From positions 41,639,820-41,703,819 of the forward strand of contig OY987301.1 of assembly GCA_963920635.1 (NCBI GenBank): a stretch of 64,000 bases of DNA. The letters run 5' to 3'. The notes beneath the pieces were generated by a model, which worked only from the letters and a program-made list of their open reading frames with translations, was not told the origin of the DNA and searched no databases. A program made the translations under genes and the position numbers. The DNA comes from Pseudeuparius sepicola. Lineage: Eukaryota > Arthropoda > Insecta > Coleoptera > Anthribidae. Of this stretch, positions 23,470 to 35,154 are shown piece after piece. How positions within the stretch are numbered: position 1 is the first letter of the stretch; each line of letters starts with the position of its first letter.

Positions 23470-24485
23470 TATTATAATTTAAAAAGTAATTTTACAAAGT
23501 AGTTTTAAAAAGTAATTTTGCTAAGTAATTTTACAAAGTAATTTCGCAAAATCGGTGTATTATTATTCAGGAAAATTACAAATAACTTGTAAATATTAAT
23601 TACAACACATACCTAATTTCACAGATTCTTTGTAAATTAATTTTACAAACTAAATGTAATTTAATTGATCCTCACATTACTTTTGGGAATTTACAAGATA
23701 TCTATTGGTCGCACTAAAAGCAGTCAAATTATTGTAAAATCGCAAAATCCTTTTTTCAGTGTAGATTGCTTAGATAATAGTGGAAAATCTTACAACCCTG
23801 CCCACGGACATTGGCGGCTTTTTTCGCAAAAGTCTTTCGACAACCTCGAATAGAGCCGTTCAAAAAAATGGAAGGAGGTGGTAAATCTCTTAATTGGGTC
23901 TTGTACTTTCCTCCGGTATACCAAAAAGAAAATCCGATATCTAAGAGAATTTCCGGATTGACGATTAACCACTTTCGAGAAACGGCTGTATAGAATCAAC
24001 TAAACCGACGGAAAATCATCTGAAACCACTCTTGAAAATTGCGTGTTTTTTTTTCTTATTTCTCGATTTTTCGGTAGCCCGGGAATCATCTGAACCTCAC
24101 CCGAAGACTTCGGGAAGCTTTAAAATTAAATCAAAGTTTTGGTTCGCGGTTAAGATAAAAAGAAGTGTAATAAACCATAATGTAAAAAAACACTACGATA
24201 TTCTTCTATAATAACACAATCATACTTATGTACCTTATTTAACTAATAATACTTTGACAATCAATGAAATCGGCTTAATTTCAAGTTACGTAAATCTCAA
24301 AACACCAAGAAACAGTGTAAAACTTTAAATCTACTTATAAATTATTGTTATAATAATAATGCAGCGATTTAACCTATTTTCGTTAAGTGACGTATTAATG
24401 TCAGTCAATGCTATTTTCTACCTATACGGTACGGGGAGGAGTGAGATGGTGCAAGGGTAGGGGAAGTTGTTGATTTGAGAAGCCG

Positions 24486-25243
24486 TAGAACAGAGAACTT
24501 GACGATTTTTCAAAACTATTTTTAAACTATACCTAAGTGATAGTGAAATACGAAAAATGCATTTCACATTTTTTTTAGCTGTTACTGAGATATGATTTTT
24601 TTAATTTCAATTCCTGTAAAACAACCGGTGACGTCACTTAGTAGATTTGGCAACATTGTAAATTTATGTATACCTATCTATGATTTTGAGATCCTTTTAT
24701 TTAATGGGACTGGCAGAATCCTTCTCGGTTCCCTTCCACAAAACGAAGAAGAAGAGCTGAACTTATAACCTAAAAAGTTGTTTTCTGGTTATAACCTATA
24801 AACTCAGAAAAATACCTAAATTATTTGTTTTAACTCCCCCCAGCTCAGGCCTTAGGTTTTTATTATAGTCTCCTTATTATTCATTATACTACCTGCTGGA
24901 TTATAATTATAAACCTATTGATTGTCAAAATATTTAGTGTTGTACTGTTGTCTCAGTGTTGTGTACTTTTAACTGGAGTTCTACTTGCCTAAAAGAAATT
25001 GCAAAATGTATTATTATTGGTGGTAAAATAGTGTGGGAATACGTCTTTAAATTACATTTATACAAGTTCTACAGACTCGGCACAGAAGAACAAAATTGTT
25101 ATAAGCTATAAAACGCAAAAATAATTTTTCCACTAAAACTCTTATATTTGTATGTGAAGATCATTTTTATGTAAGTCATAGCCAGGTGATATTTTATTGG
25201 TTTGCATTTATATAATGCTTTTTAGCTAAAAGAAAACATGGAA

Positions 25244-25299
<56 letters not shown>

Positions 25300-25844
25300 G
25301 ATGGAAACTTACATAAATTATTTATTAGAAAAATTAGAGTGGTTTCTCTGAACATATTGATACGAATGATGTTTATGATTCAACTTTACAAGACTTCTTA
25401 AATAACTGTAGTGCTTTTAAATTTGAACGTAAAAGTCACGAATCATGTGTTGTCATTTTTGTTTCGTAATTACATATTGTTAAGAATGCGATTTTATTAT
25501 ATGCAACGAGATATACACCTCGCGAAAGAGAGCAGACAAAAGAAAAAACTATCTAGGTAAATTATGCTAAAAATAAACATTGATTTGTAACAACTGCACT
25601 ATTTACTTTATGCCTAGGTATGCCTTAAGTTCAAATTACTTCAATATACAGTAAAATCCATGAATTGGCCCTTTATTTATAATTTGAGCACTTTTTGTTA
25701 CCTATTATACAATTATTATCTTTACATTGGCCACGCCCGTAAATATCGCTCAAACGCACGACCTAGTTCTCCCACTCCCGGCCATCAATAACATTTCATT
25801 TTCGTAGCCCGGCGACCACACAGAGGATAGTGGATACACTTGTC
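24486..25844. other. Spacer with (TA)n; no gene seen
   Basis: Mostly AT-rich. GGTGACGTCACTTAGTAGAT followed by TTGGCAACATTG at 24629-24655 has an inverted counterpart at 26435-26501 beyond the SWIM gene. A TA microsatellite is at 25247-25294. No ORF is convincing. Confidence 0.4.
25247..25294. repeat. (TA)n microsatellite
   Basis: An uninterrupted run of about 23 TA dinucleotides. Confidence 0.95.
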
Positions 25845-26383
25845 TTATTCACTTTGGCTATGCCTATGCAGCCAAGTTAAAAATGCCACGGAATGTTTGC
25901 AAGCTCCTTGAGAAGCCGAGCAGTCTAGACATTGTGCTTGAATGATCTCGGCCACTACTTCATCTATTTCACATACTACTGCATAATTTTTGGAACGAAC
26001 CTTGTGTTCTGGGCATATTTTGGTTTTTACAGTATACTTTCCTGAGTGTCTCTTTAAGTGCACATAACCAACAGCTGAATCATCATATCTCTTGCCGCAC
26101 TGAAAGAAATATATTAGGTACTTAACTAATCAACAATATTGTTCTTTAGCTTGCCTCTGTGTTATATAACTCCACGAATTTCTGCTGAGTTATAGAGCTT
26201 GCTATTTATAAAATAATCTGCCACAATGAAGACATCAAGCTTTGGCAAATTATTTGATTTATAAGTTTTCACAAAATTTGCTTTTATTGTTGTATCAAGT
26301 TCAAAATACGACAAAAACACTTCCCAATGGGCATTAGTATAAGATATTTGATTGAACACTGAATTTTCAAATGCAAATAATCA
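25845..26383 (-). CDS. SWIM-type zinc-finger protein, two exons, 5' partial
   Basis: On the minus strand, exon A (about 26383-26171) reads through KLDVFIVADYF and NSAEIRG, and exon B (26099-25845) through YDDSAVGYVHLKRH, KICPEHKVRSKNYAVV and QCLDCSASQGACKHSVAF, ending HSQSE and a stop. The CxxCx6CxH pattern is a SWIM-like zinc finger, expected to bind zinc and possibly nucleic acid or protein. Exon A ends at a GT (GTTATA) and exon B follows TTTCTTTCAG; the 71-base intron is phase 0, so the frame is intact. A stop upstream of exon A at about 26386 means the true start lies in an unseen exon. I recall insect proteins with this layout and a C-terminal YqaJ-like nuclease part, which is absent, so it may be a truncated copy or transposon cargo. 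Function unknown. Confidence 0.6.
26100..26170 (-). other. Predicted 71 bp intron of the SWIM gene
   Basis: Minus-strand GTTATATAAC donor and ATATTTCTTTCAG acceptor with a pyrimidine-rich end. Removing it joins ...SAEIRG to CGKRYDDSAVGY in phase 0. The donor departs from GTRAGT, so the exact site is inferred. Confidence 0.5.
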
Positions 26384-26386
26384 TCT

Positions 26387-28336
26387 ACCAGCATCCACTA
26401 ACAAGGTTATGATTACAGTTTGACGCCTGACAGCTGCTATCCCATTCCAGCTAAAACCCCATGTTGCCAAATTTACCATGTTTAGATATAATAAGTGACG
26501 TCAGAGCTTTGTTTAGGTGCGCATTCAAAAAGCCATTTTCAGAATCAGTTTGCCAAAAAGAAAACAATTATTTTGCAGTTTTTATTTGAGGAATGTTATC
26601 CTGCATACAAAAACTTTTCATTAAATATAAATTCAACAAGAAACAACATTTGTGCAAGTCCCCTATTATGGCGCAACGTTTCCGCATTTACCCGAAATTC
26701 TTGATTTCTTGCTCATTTATCATGCCTAGTGGAAACATATATGAGGCCGCGCCTATACGTATATCAAAAAATTTTAAACACCCTTAATTTTTGAATTTGT
26801 TAGTTTTTGAAACTACTGTAAGCCACTGTGTCAGCTTGGATGGCCTATACCATGTAGATATACATTGTGTCCACTCCATTCATTAGGTTAGGTACCTATG
26901 CAAAAGTGTTCAAACGAACGATAAATGCATTAAATTATAATTTGATTCAAGGAGTCTAATTTTATCTTTAATTTAAGAATTGGTTTTTCACTTACTCTTA
27001 TTCGAAAAGTAATAAAACGTTTTAAGGAATGGGGTTCTGTTGTTGACCTCTCACGTGCTTAAAGCTGAAAGACTGCGTTTAGGTCGGAAAATACTGAAAG
27101 CATTAAGGCTAGCACCGAAGAAAATGTTTTGGAAAGGATGCATACATTTTTCCATTAGCAAAAATTAAATAGAACTCGAAACGAAAGAAACGTGCCCCTC
27201 AGGGTACTCAATGAACAAGAAAGCAAGCTAAAAGTTGGACATTCGTTCTAATTGCGGGTAAGTAGAAAGTTGTCGCTCTTCGAGAAGAATGACCTGGTAC
27301 ATATAACAAAGTAAAAATTCTGTGATTCTAGGACAATCAATTATTTTCCAGATTCTAGACCTGAGTGATTTGCCCTCTATATTTTTTCCAGTTCTGTCAT
27401 ATGGGAAAAAAATCGAAAGATGTATGCGACATTATTTGTTTAGCATGTTTTACTAGGGGGTTTGGTAATCAATTTGGGTCAATTATCCATTTATTTCTCA
27501 TCGCATATAGTCCCCACCTGCCTCGCATCCTCATGTTTCCAACTCGTGGGCTTAGAAGTGCAGTGTCGCCCTGCAGCCAGACAATAGCTCTCGTTTCCTC
27601 CGAAGGGTCTTTTCGACGGCAACAGAGTGGCGCCGGCTGCGCCTCAAAAACCCCGGGTCGCCGGAGGAAAGGGGGTGGAGGGGTGGCGGAGGCCTTAGAG
27701 GCGTCGCTATCATTGTTTACTTGGGCCCTTTGTTCCCGCCAGTGAATATACATGAGCGTTACATATGGAGTAGGCTGTTATTGCACTCTAACGTTTCGGT
27801 CGCTCCGTGACAAGGCCTTCTTACCCGATCGCAAATATACCTATCACCGACATCGTTGTCATCGTCAAAAACGACCGATAGGTATTTCACTTTTTATGTA
27901 AAGTTTTTAGATTAGATTTAACAATTACTATATGTTCAACGACCAAAACAAATGTTTTCAGGTCTTCAGAAAGCACTTGCATGCAATAAAGCTCTTCGAG
28001 AGTCCAGAAATTATTCTCTCCTCAGACAGTCCTTATTTGGTCTACGGCTCCTCACAAACAATTCGAAGTAAATTTCCTATCGAAAATAGTTTCTACTATG
28101 TGCAAACTATTGTGATCAAATTCAGGTCTTTGCATAAAAACGGACTGATATTTACATCCTGAAGATCAAGAACTAACAAAAAGATGGTTAACAACAAATA
28201 TATAAATAAGGTAAAAAGGCAGAAGGGAAATAAATGCAAACAATTAGTCCCACTAACCGTATCATTTAAACACCGCCACCAAAAACAACTATACACGATA
28301 GTAAGAGAGATGGCAACCAAAATCATGACTAATAGC
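26387..28336. other. Non-coding region; GC-rich block at 27500-27740
   Basis: TGACGTCA lies at about 26498, upstream of the SWIM gene. The GC-rich block at 27500-27740 has overlapping ORFs on both strands (126 and 94 codons) without family resemblance; composition alone explains them. On the minus strand near 27770-27815, GAAGGCCTTGTCACGGAGC then GACCGAAACGTTAG resembles the tail motif of Penelope-like elements, but no coding fragment is near. Confidence 0.35.
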
Positions 28337-29366
28337 AGCCCGACCAAAACCGTGTAAAATCGATAGATTAGATGACTCTAGAGCCGACTGACTCAGAAGT
28401 GTAGCATCTTCGCGGGGAACCGTTTCTGCTGTGTAAAAAAATAGGTCGACTGTCGTATAGCAGCCCGTTTGATATTGAAAATGTACATAGATTTCGTTAT
28501 TTCATTACTGAAATTTGCGTTTTCAGAAATTTTGCGCGTAACGTTTGACCTGAGTGTATTTTCAAAAATGTCAACAAATCTGACCTAAGTGACTCATAGC
28601 AGCTCGGTTCATTGTTGTTTTAGATCATTCGTCTGGATGCCCAGAATACAAAAATACTGTTTTCAGACATTTTGAGTGTCGCCTATGACGAAAAAATGTG
28701 CCGGAGTCGCCTGGCAAACACTCCGGCTCTTGTTACGCTCCTGTGTCAAGAACTGCCATTTACGTGTTACGTCCCTGTCTCTCGCTTCACCACAGCTGCT
28801 GCGCAAGATGGCTGTGCAAGAATCGAGTACAGCTTCCTACTTTGAATTTGAAGTAAATTATACAAATTGAAAAGTTTTCTGATTAGTCATATGCTACATT
28901 CAATTTGTCTGAAATCATTTTTTTCCACATCTGGGCGATGCATTCAATCATTGACGACGAATTTCAGACATATTGTTGACATGTTCGAAATGCTACAAAA
29001 ATTTAAGGTAACATGTTTTTTGTCTGAAAATTGATTTTTCCGCATCAATTGACCCGACTTTACCTATAAAAATGATTTTCAGACGGGCTGCTGTAAGTTT
29101 ATTTTTTTGCCTCATTTTTTATTTTTTGAATTGGTCTCCTGGGTACGCGCTACAATCTGGGTGTCTGAAAACTGTATTAGTGGTGTCTCAGGGCTATTAT
29201 CTAACTACATTCCGGAAATCAGACGGGCCGCTATGAGTCACTTAGGTCAGATTTGTTAACATTTTTGAAAATGGGCTCAGATCAGACATTACACGCAAAA
29301 TGTCTGAAAATCGGATTTCTGGATACGGGGTTATATAATCTATCGATTCCGTGCGGTTTTAGCCGG
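28337..29366. mobile_element. 1 kb inverted-repeat element with repeated GCAGCCCG motif
   Basis: Outer ends match inverted: CCCGACCAAAACCGTG...ATCGATAGATTA at 28338-28372 against the complement at 29322-29366. A longer inner pair, 28530-28612 and 29225-29310, shares TTTTCAAAAATGTYAACAAA and CTGACCTAAGTGACTCATAGC. The phrase ATAGCAGCCCG or its complement occurs at least four times. No coding region stands out. No clear duplication at the borders, so the superfamily is not assigned. Confidence 0.65.
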
Positions 29367-29589
29367 GACGCTATGAGTCAAAAATTTTTGTTATCATCCG
29401 TACTACGATACTTGTATATGCATCGAGAAACCTAAAGAGACATCCTACCGGGTCTGAAGTGGGCATCTATGTTATTCGCCTTCAGTTGACTTGTACCTTC
29501 ATTTTAAGTATACCTACAATTGACAACACAGATGCAGTTTAATAGTATGAAGCTAGTTACCTAATCGAGCCAAGAAAAAAAAAAGAATT

Positions 29590-30130
29590 ATACGAAGAGC
29601 GTCGCAGGCCAGACGCTTGCCCCCGGACATATTCAAATCCAGTGGTTGCACCAGGTGCTCAAACTCCAAATTTGTGGTCTGCTCTTCCCGGGCCTTAACT
29701 ACTCCACCCCGCCGGATGGAGAATCTCCAGAAAACGCCACCTCATTAGCGGCGACGTCGGCGTCGGCCCGAAGCCAGCGACGGAAGGCCACGACCGTCGA
29801 ATTTTAATATCGACGACGGCGTCGGGACGCCCTTTCAGACGTCCGAAATTGAGTTCCTCCCGGTTGCTTCCGTGGAATAAGAGGGCAAAATGAGATTTTT
29901 ACGTTTTCACGCCGATGAATTATTTATGGAGACGGCGGGCGCGAGCGGATGCAGATGTATGCCAGACGAGTGACACGGATGCAACGGGAATCACGGAAGC
30001 CAGATACGGAAAGTTGTAGAAGTAGTATCCATATAATGTACTGTATCCGCCTACTCCGATTTCAAAGTGGTCCGCCTAATCCGTCCGACTGCCGATAGGT
30101 GGCATCGCAGGACAGGTATGCATCTAACCG
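29590..30130. other. GC-rich non-repeated island
   Basis: A 500-base GC-rich block (GCGGCGACGTCGGCGTCGGCCC, GACGACGGCGTCGGGACG) rich in CpG. I found no second copy and no ORF with a recognisable domain. It could be a regulatory or promoter-like CpG region, but nothing in the sequence proves it. Confidence 0.35.
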
Positions 30131-30254
30131 CCAGACCCTAGTTCTCGGGTGATAAGAGGTCGGCCGCCCGGTCCGATTAGTGTCTTCCACCTGTTGAGTA
30201 AGCAGGGTAGACCGATATTTTTATTTTGCTTTTCTACTCCTGATTCCGCTCTCT

Positions 30255-30450
30255 GTTGTCTGGATATTGCCAGGAGCGCATGCTGGGTCTATTCTGAATA
30301 GAGAACCGAACCGTAGACTCAGGCAAATAATTCGAATATATCATTGTTTCTGGGAGGATAGTGCCACGAGCGTATGCTGGGGCCATCCCGAACCGGAAAC
30401 CGAACCGTCCACTAGAGTAGTGCCGGGAGAGCATGCCCGACCTATTTATT
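30255..30450 (+). repeat. Degenerate direct repeat, about 100 bp unit
   Basis: GATATTGCCAGGAGCGCATG at about 30260 and GATAGTGCCACGAGCGTATG at about 30357 both lead into TGGG(T/G)C...GAACCGAACCGT; a third start (AGTGCCGGGAGAGCATG) is at 30418. About two and a half diverged units. The two ORFs over it (opposite strands) are a consequence of the repeat. Confidence 0.55.
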
Positions 30451-30494
30451 ATACCTATAAGAAGAGGAAATATATCCCTGAGGTACCTGACTGA

Positions 30495-32204
30495 TTCTGC
30501 CCCGTTTCATCTAAGATTTCTTCCGCAAACCGCGTAGCTGCCACCAGTGCCGTTTGCGTGTCACGCTTGTATCCGAATAATTTATTTTATTTTGTCAATC
30601 ATCACCTTTAGTTTAATTATTAATTGTACATAGTTAGTGAGTTTAATACACGGGGTAATTTGGTCATTAGTGTTTGATTTCACGGTTCGGCAAACTCTGG
30701 ACCAAGAAAAACCACTCGCCCAAACCAAACGCCCATCAAACTGCAAAAAAGGCCAAATAACAATAGGGTACTTGACGAAATTTTACAAACTTGATAAAAC
30801 AATTCCTGGACAATTGCCTAAGACCCTACGATTATTTAAAAAATATATATTTACGTGATTAGCAAGTTATTAGACGTACTTCGAAATTTGGCGGGAAAGC
30901 ACTTATGACGTCACAAGTGTTTTATAAAGGCAATTTGGCAACATGGCGATACACCTAAAGTGTTCTGAGACATAGCCTTAATCTGCGGTGAAAGATGGAA
31001 GGAAAGTTGAAATTTCAAAGTTCTAACCTCAAACCCCCAGATTTAGGATGCCCCGTGAAACCATATTTAGTCAAGGAGTGTTTTTTCGTAAATATTCAAT
31101 AGCGTTTTTCTGCAATTTTTTTGGAAAGTTTGGGCCTAGGTACCTACGGAATTTGGGCTCAGTATTTCTAAGCACTAAAATCGCGCCTTTATAAACGCGC
31201 CTTCAAGATGGTCCGCAGCCCCAAGTTCTCCCTTTATTAATTACTACAACATATAGATACAAACAGTACAAACCTTTGCAATTTTATCCCATGAATTTCG
31301 GCAGACGCGAAAATCGGCAAACTACGGATTGTACTTTCAGGTTCCATGATACCTTACACTAACGGATCTCCTCACTTCACAACCACAACTAACAACACGA
31401 TAACTGCCGAACAATATATAATAATACATATCAATAACAAACTATAATAAATCGCACAGATATTATCTAGGTACTAATGTTATGATTTAGCGACATACGG
31501 AATGACAATTGGCATGACGGGATGTCAAATGCGTTGCCACATATGCGAAATTTTCCAAATTATATTTCCCGAATATTTATAGTATGTTCCGTAAACAGAT
31601 ATTTTAGTGAATGTGTCACGTGAAAGAGAAGAAGGGCATAGTTTCCAGCGTCTGCAGCATGAACAGACATTTTGCTATAGAGGAGTCACTATACGGAACA
31701 TATAAGTAATGAAGTCTTTATGTGCCAACATTTTTTTTGTGCAATTGCGTTAGTTAAAGCTCAAAGATTGCAATACATTAAGTAACAGATATTCATAGGG
31801 AAGCTGGATACATTTGAATAGAAAAGTAAAATTTGCCTTTGTTCCACGAATTATTGCAAACGGACACCGGCAACGTTGCAGTTCCGTTTCTCCTGAAAGG
31901 GACAGAGTTGCCACGTTTGGCGTTCTGGACAATAGAACGACGAAACTGTAGATTTTAGCCCGAACAAAATTGTGCAACTTCTTTAATTATCATAAACAAA
32001 TAAGAGTTAAAAGCCGTCGTTTCATTAGGTACGTGTTATGTTGGTGCATCTACTGTAAACCAAGTACAATTTTAGAGCAATTAAAAATATTGTCATGTAC
32101 CCTACTAGAGTCCCAAAACAACCTTACAGGACCTAGTTGACATCTACGTCGACTTCTAATAGTTGTGTTCTTGGATTTTCAATATATCACAAATCACAAA
32201 GTAA
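30495..32204. other. Non-coding region
   Basis: No gene or element defined. TATGACGTCACAAG followed by ATTTGGCAACATGGCG at 30904-30945 is a third instance of the TGACGTCAC plus TTTGGCAACAT pairing seen round the SWIM gene. The remaining ORFs are under 80 codons and unrecognised. Confidence 0.35.
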
Positions 32205-32820
32205 TAGTTATTTATGTACCAAGGCACTGAAGTTAAACTTTTTATGACTCATGTGGAATTTAGATGCCGAGGCCTCTGGCCGAGGCAAATAAACCTAATG
32301 AGTCATAAAAAGAACTTCAGTGCCGAGGTACATATTATATTTTTTTTTAAATCGGAAAAAAAAAGTTTTATTAGGCGAAAAAATAATCATAATGGGTCAC
32401 CCGTCCATGAACCGACTACGCGCGGCGTTGCTTGACTTTGACGATCGCTCTACCGGTCATGATGAGACACGGCACCTTCTGACAGAAAGTTCAAACTACT
32501 GCCTATTATGCAGCCAAGTAGAGTAATATTCAAACCTACTAAAATATTTATACTAAATGATTGCGCTGCTATAGGTAACAATTTCGCAATGTGTACGAAA
32601 AGTTAAATAGGATTTATCGGCCGGGTTTTGAATATTTGGTCACTTTTGACGGGCGATGGATCCGCGTCTGACGTTTGATGTTTACATGTCGCCAAAGCCT
32701 ACTTATTGAAAAAATCGTACAATAATGGGCTACTTTAATGCCGATTTCTGAGCTTTTAATGACGATTTTGGGACACTTTAATGCCGATTTCAAGAAAATA
32801 CATATTAAACAAGTAAGACT
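32205..32820. mobile_element. Simple copy of the 16995-19075 family
   Basis: Begins TTATTTATGTACCAAGGCAC and ends CCGATTTCAAGAAAATAC. 32209-32340 is a hairpin (TGTACC(A)AGGCACTGAAGTT and CATGAGTCAT arms round GCCGAGGCCTCTGGCCGAGGC). The rest matches 17600-17750 and 18795-19075 (TGCGCGGCGTTG..., CTGACGTTTGATGTTTACAT, AATAATGGGCTACTT). It is uninterrupted, so it shows what the composite looked like before the nested insertion. Confidence 0.7.
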
Positions 32821-33189
32821 TGCAACATGCATTAAATGTTTCGCCATAAAGCTACGTTAATTGCTATAGCTTAACTGAAGAACCAGTTTTTCTACAATGG
32901 AAAACATACGCTAGTTTTTTACGATATTTCAGGAATTCTTGCTGAAAGAAGGCAAGTTTAAAAGCAACCGAAACAATCCATGCTAAGTTTTACTTTAAAA
33001 CTATAAAATTGGAATTAGTATAGACCATGGAATTTAAGCGGTATCCAGTGGCTATAAATTTGAGGAGAGGCGAGCAGAATTAGAATTAATCAGGGATTTG
33101 GAAACATCCGTAATAGCTACACCAGCTTGCAGTATCTCACTAACGCGGTATCTAACCTCAGCACTCCACTGTATCAAACTATACCTACT

Positions 33190-33555
33190 CTCCTAACAAT
33201 CATGAAGGCAACGGTCGTACACATTGGAACGATCAAATGAAAGGCTTATCGTATTTCCCCCGGCTCGGTTAGTAAAACGGACTGCAAAATTAACTGCAAC
33301 AGTAATAATAGTTGATTGCATATTACGCCGACGTCGAATCGCTCCATGAAAGTCCGAATGGACAAAAAACGTTGATCGCGTGGGACGCTCGAATGGCCCT
33401 GGATGTCCGGGGCAGTTTTCGACAAATACCTGCGCTCTTATAGTTTTGTTTGTACGATCGAGTGCAAGATAAGGTGGAAAAACGTTGTAGAAACGGTGCT
33501 TTTGTGTTTTTACAAAAAATAATTTCATATGTAAATCGAAGGTGATTGTCATTAA
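33190..33555 (-). repeat. Three-copy repeat family X, copy 1 (inverted)
   Basis: The complement of this stretch matches 35155-35650 and 36885-37310 over about 350 bases: CAAAAGCACCG, CGATCGTACAAACAAAACT, GTATTTGTCGAAAACTGCC, ATTTTGCAGTC-GTTTCACTAACCGAGCCGG and GTGTACGACCG-TGCCTTCAT. Reading frames are not conserved between copies (three different frames are open), so it is most likely non-coding transposon DNA despite a 119-codon ORF here. Confidence 0.7.
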
Positions 33556-35154
33556 TTATAAATCTCCATTTAATTGTTATTTATCAAACTAGTGTATTAA
33601 TAGTCAGTTAGGTACACCATTTTTCCGTCGAATGATATTGTATAAAAAATAAAGAAAATCTGGTTTCTGAATTTCATTGATCAGTCATGATAATTCAGTA
33701 AAAAACGAATCTAAAAATTAAAAAATTCTAAAGTCGACACAAAAAAATAAAAAAAAATTCAGAAGTGTATTAAAACTCCTTATTAACGGCGTAGTCAGCT
33801 GGTGAGGTCGTCCGTCAAGGCTAGTGCATAGTTGCCAGGTGAAAAACATATCGTAAATTTACTTGTTGAATTTTTTTACTTTTTCAAAGATACCTATCTC
33901 AGAAAATGTAGAAAATTGAGAAAATCTTCAATGATCGATAATTTTCTTGTGGTTTTCAAATTTGCAGGCAAACATTTTTCTGCTGTGACGATAAAGATAT
34001 CACGGTCTAAGATAATTTATTACCTTTTCGACTTGCTTTTTGATTTTCCAATGTCAAACGTTTTCTTCTATTGTAAATATCAACGTAATGTCCAAAAATG
34101 TGTTGATCATAAATTAAAACTGCGTATAAAATGTACAAACGCACCTGTCACTACTGTTTAGAGGAGTTGTTCAAAAATGCCACCAGTAATTTGACTATCT
34201 AGACCACACACACAAGTTTGTTCGGTTCGAGAGCGTCCTGCGAATCCATGATGAGATATTTCCAAAAGATTGTATCGGTAGCAATTTTCTCGTATCGCAG
34301 GCATGTGGGAGAACGAGCACGAGTATGGTATTGAAGAATCTGGAGGTAACATCGTCATCGGAGGAGTCACTTTCGGAATTAGTAATAATTAGCTGTTCTC
34401 CCAAGTAACATTTTAAATTCCAAACGCTCTTGAACAGTTTTATAACAGTTGTTGTTGTTGTTACGCTGCTGTGTGAAATGAGCCAGTGCAGGTGGGTTTT
34501 CTGGGTATTATTTACACACTACTTCCTAGAATTCTCCGCCTTCAAATTTTGTACGATCTGTACGTGTCCCTCCCGTGTCAACCGCACCGCCGACGGCTGG
34601 TGGTTCACCTGAACAGCTAACGACGGCAAGTGGGCTCATTATTAGGTACGACGTAACTGCACGGTGTGCACAAGTGGCAACATAGGATATCTGAGCGCCG
34701 AGATACTCGGGTACTAAGGTTGATTCGCGTTTTCTTTTTACTAATAGGCCTCCCCCACTGGAGGATAATTTTTTGTAATAATGACTGAATCACCCTGTAT
34801 AAACAATACCTATACTTTTTTTTTATTGAAACAATGTAATACATTTTTGCCGTATGGTTTGCCATTAATTGTTTGTAGGTATAGATTGTTTGGGTTGACA
34901 AAGTACTTGACTTTTTCGGTCTGTTTTCTTCCTCCAAAACTGTCAAATTTGTTAAAGCTATAGAAACAAACATTAATGGGTGTCCAATCGCAGATACCTG
35001 ACTCAATCTGTAGTTACTCTGTGGCGTTACCTTCAAGAAACGAATGTCTGTCCAAAACATTTTCATATCAAAGATCATTTTTGTCTGAACTAAAAGACAA
35101 AAAAGACAAACACAGATTAAAATTTTTGTTATCCCCGAATACCAATACTGCATG
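33556..35154. other. Non-coding region with unrecognised ORFs
   Basis: The longest ORF in the window (34617-35162, minus, 181 codons) lies here. It has no domain I recognise, and its N-terminal half reads over the CACCCTGTATA-type end of a possible transposon at about 34792. The 33832-34161 plus ORF (109 codons) is lysine and phenylalanine rich without motif. I treat both as unsupported. Confidence 0.35.

Larger units (their letters stand above)
22026..23761. mobile_element. TA-flanked element with CACTGAAAAAAGG ends
   Basis: Inverted termini CACTGAAAAAAGG (13 bases) are bounded by TA (22024-22025 and 23762-23763). The uninterrupted relative at 2970 reads CCTTAGATTGC across the same point, so the TA is a clean target duplication. 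Inside are three imperfect tandem units of about 125 bases (22735-23110) and another MITE (23240-23469). No transposase frame is visible; likely a non-autonomous Tc1/mariner-type element. Confidence 0.8.
21913..24485 (+). mobile_element. Half foldback element, interrupted
   Basis: 21913-22025 and 23762-24485 together match the left half of the foldback element at 2739-3515: GTAAGTGACGGCAAATC, CAGTTACAG, AGATTGC, CTGCCCACGGACATTGG, GATTAACCACTTTCGAGAAACGG and GGGGAAGTTGTTGATTTG. The match breaks at TTA/GATTGC, where a 1736-base element is inserted. This copy keeps the CCCGGGAA...CGCGGTTAAGATAAA segment lost from the left arm at 3260. It lacks the terminal CGCGCG motif at both ends. Confidence 0.75.

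Noticed and set aside
27365..27753. 126-codon plus and 94-codon minus ORFs
   Set aside because: They overlap on opposite strands in a GC-rich block, have low-complexity arginine/glycine or proline runs and no family resemblance.
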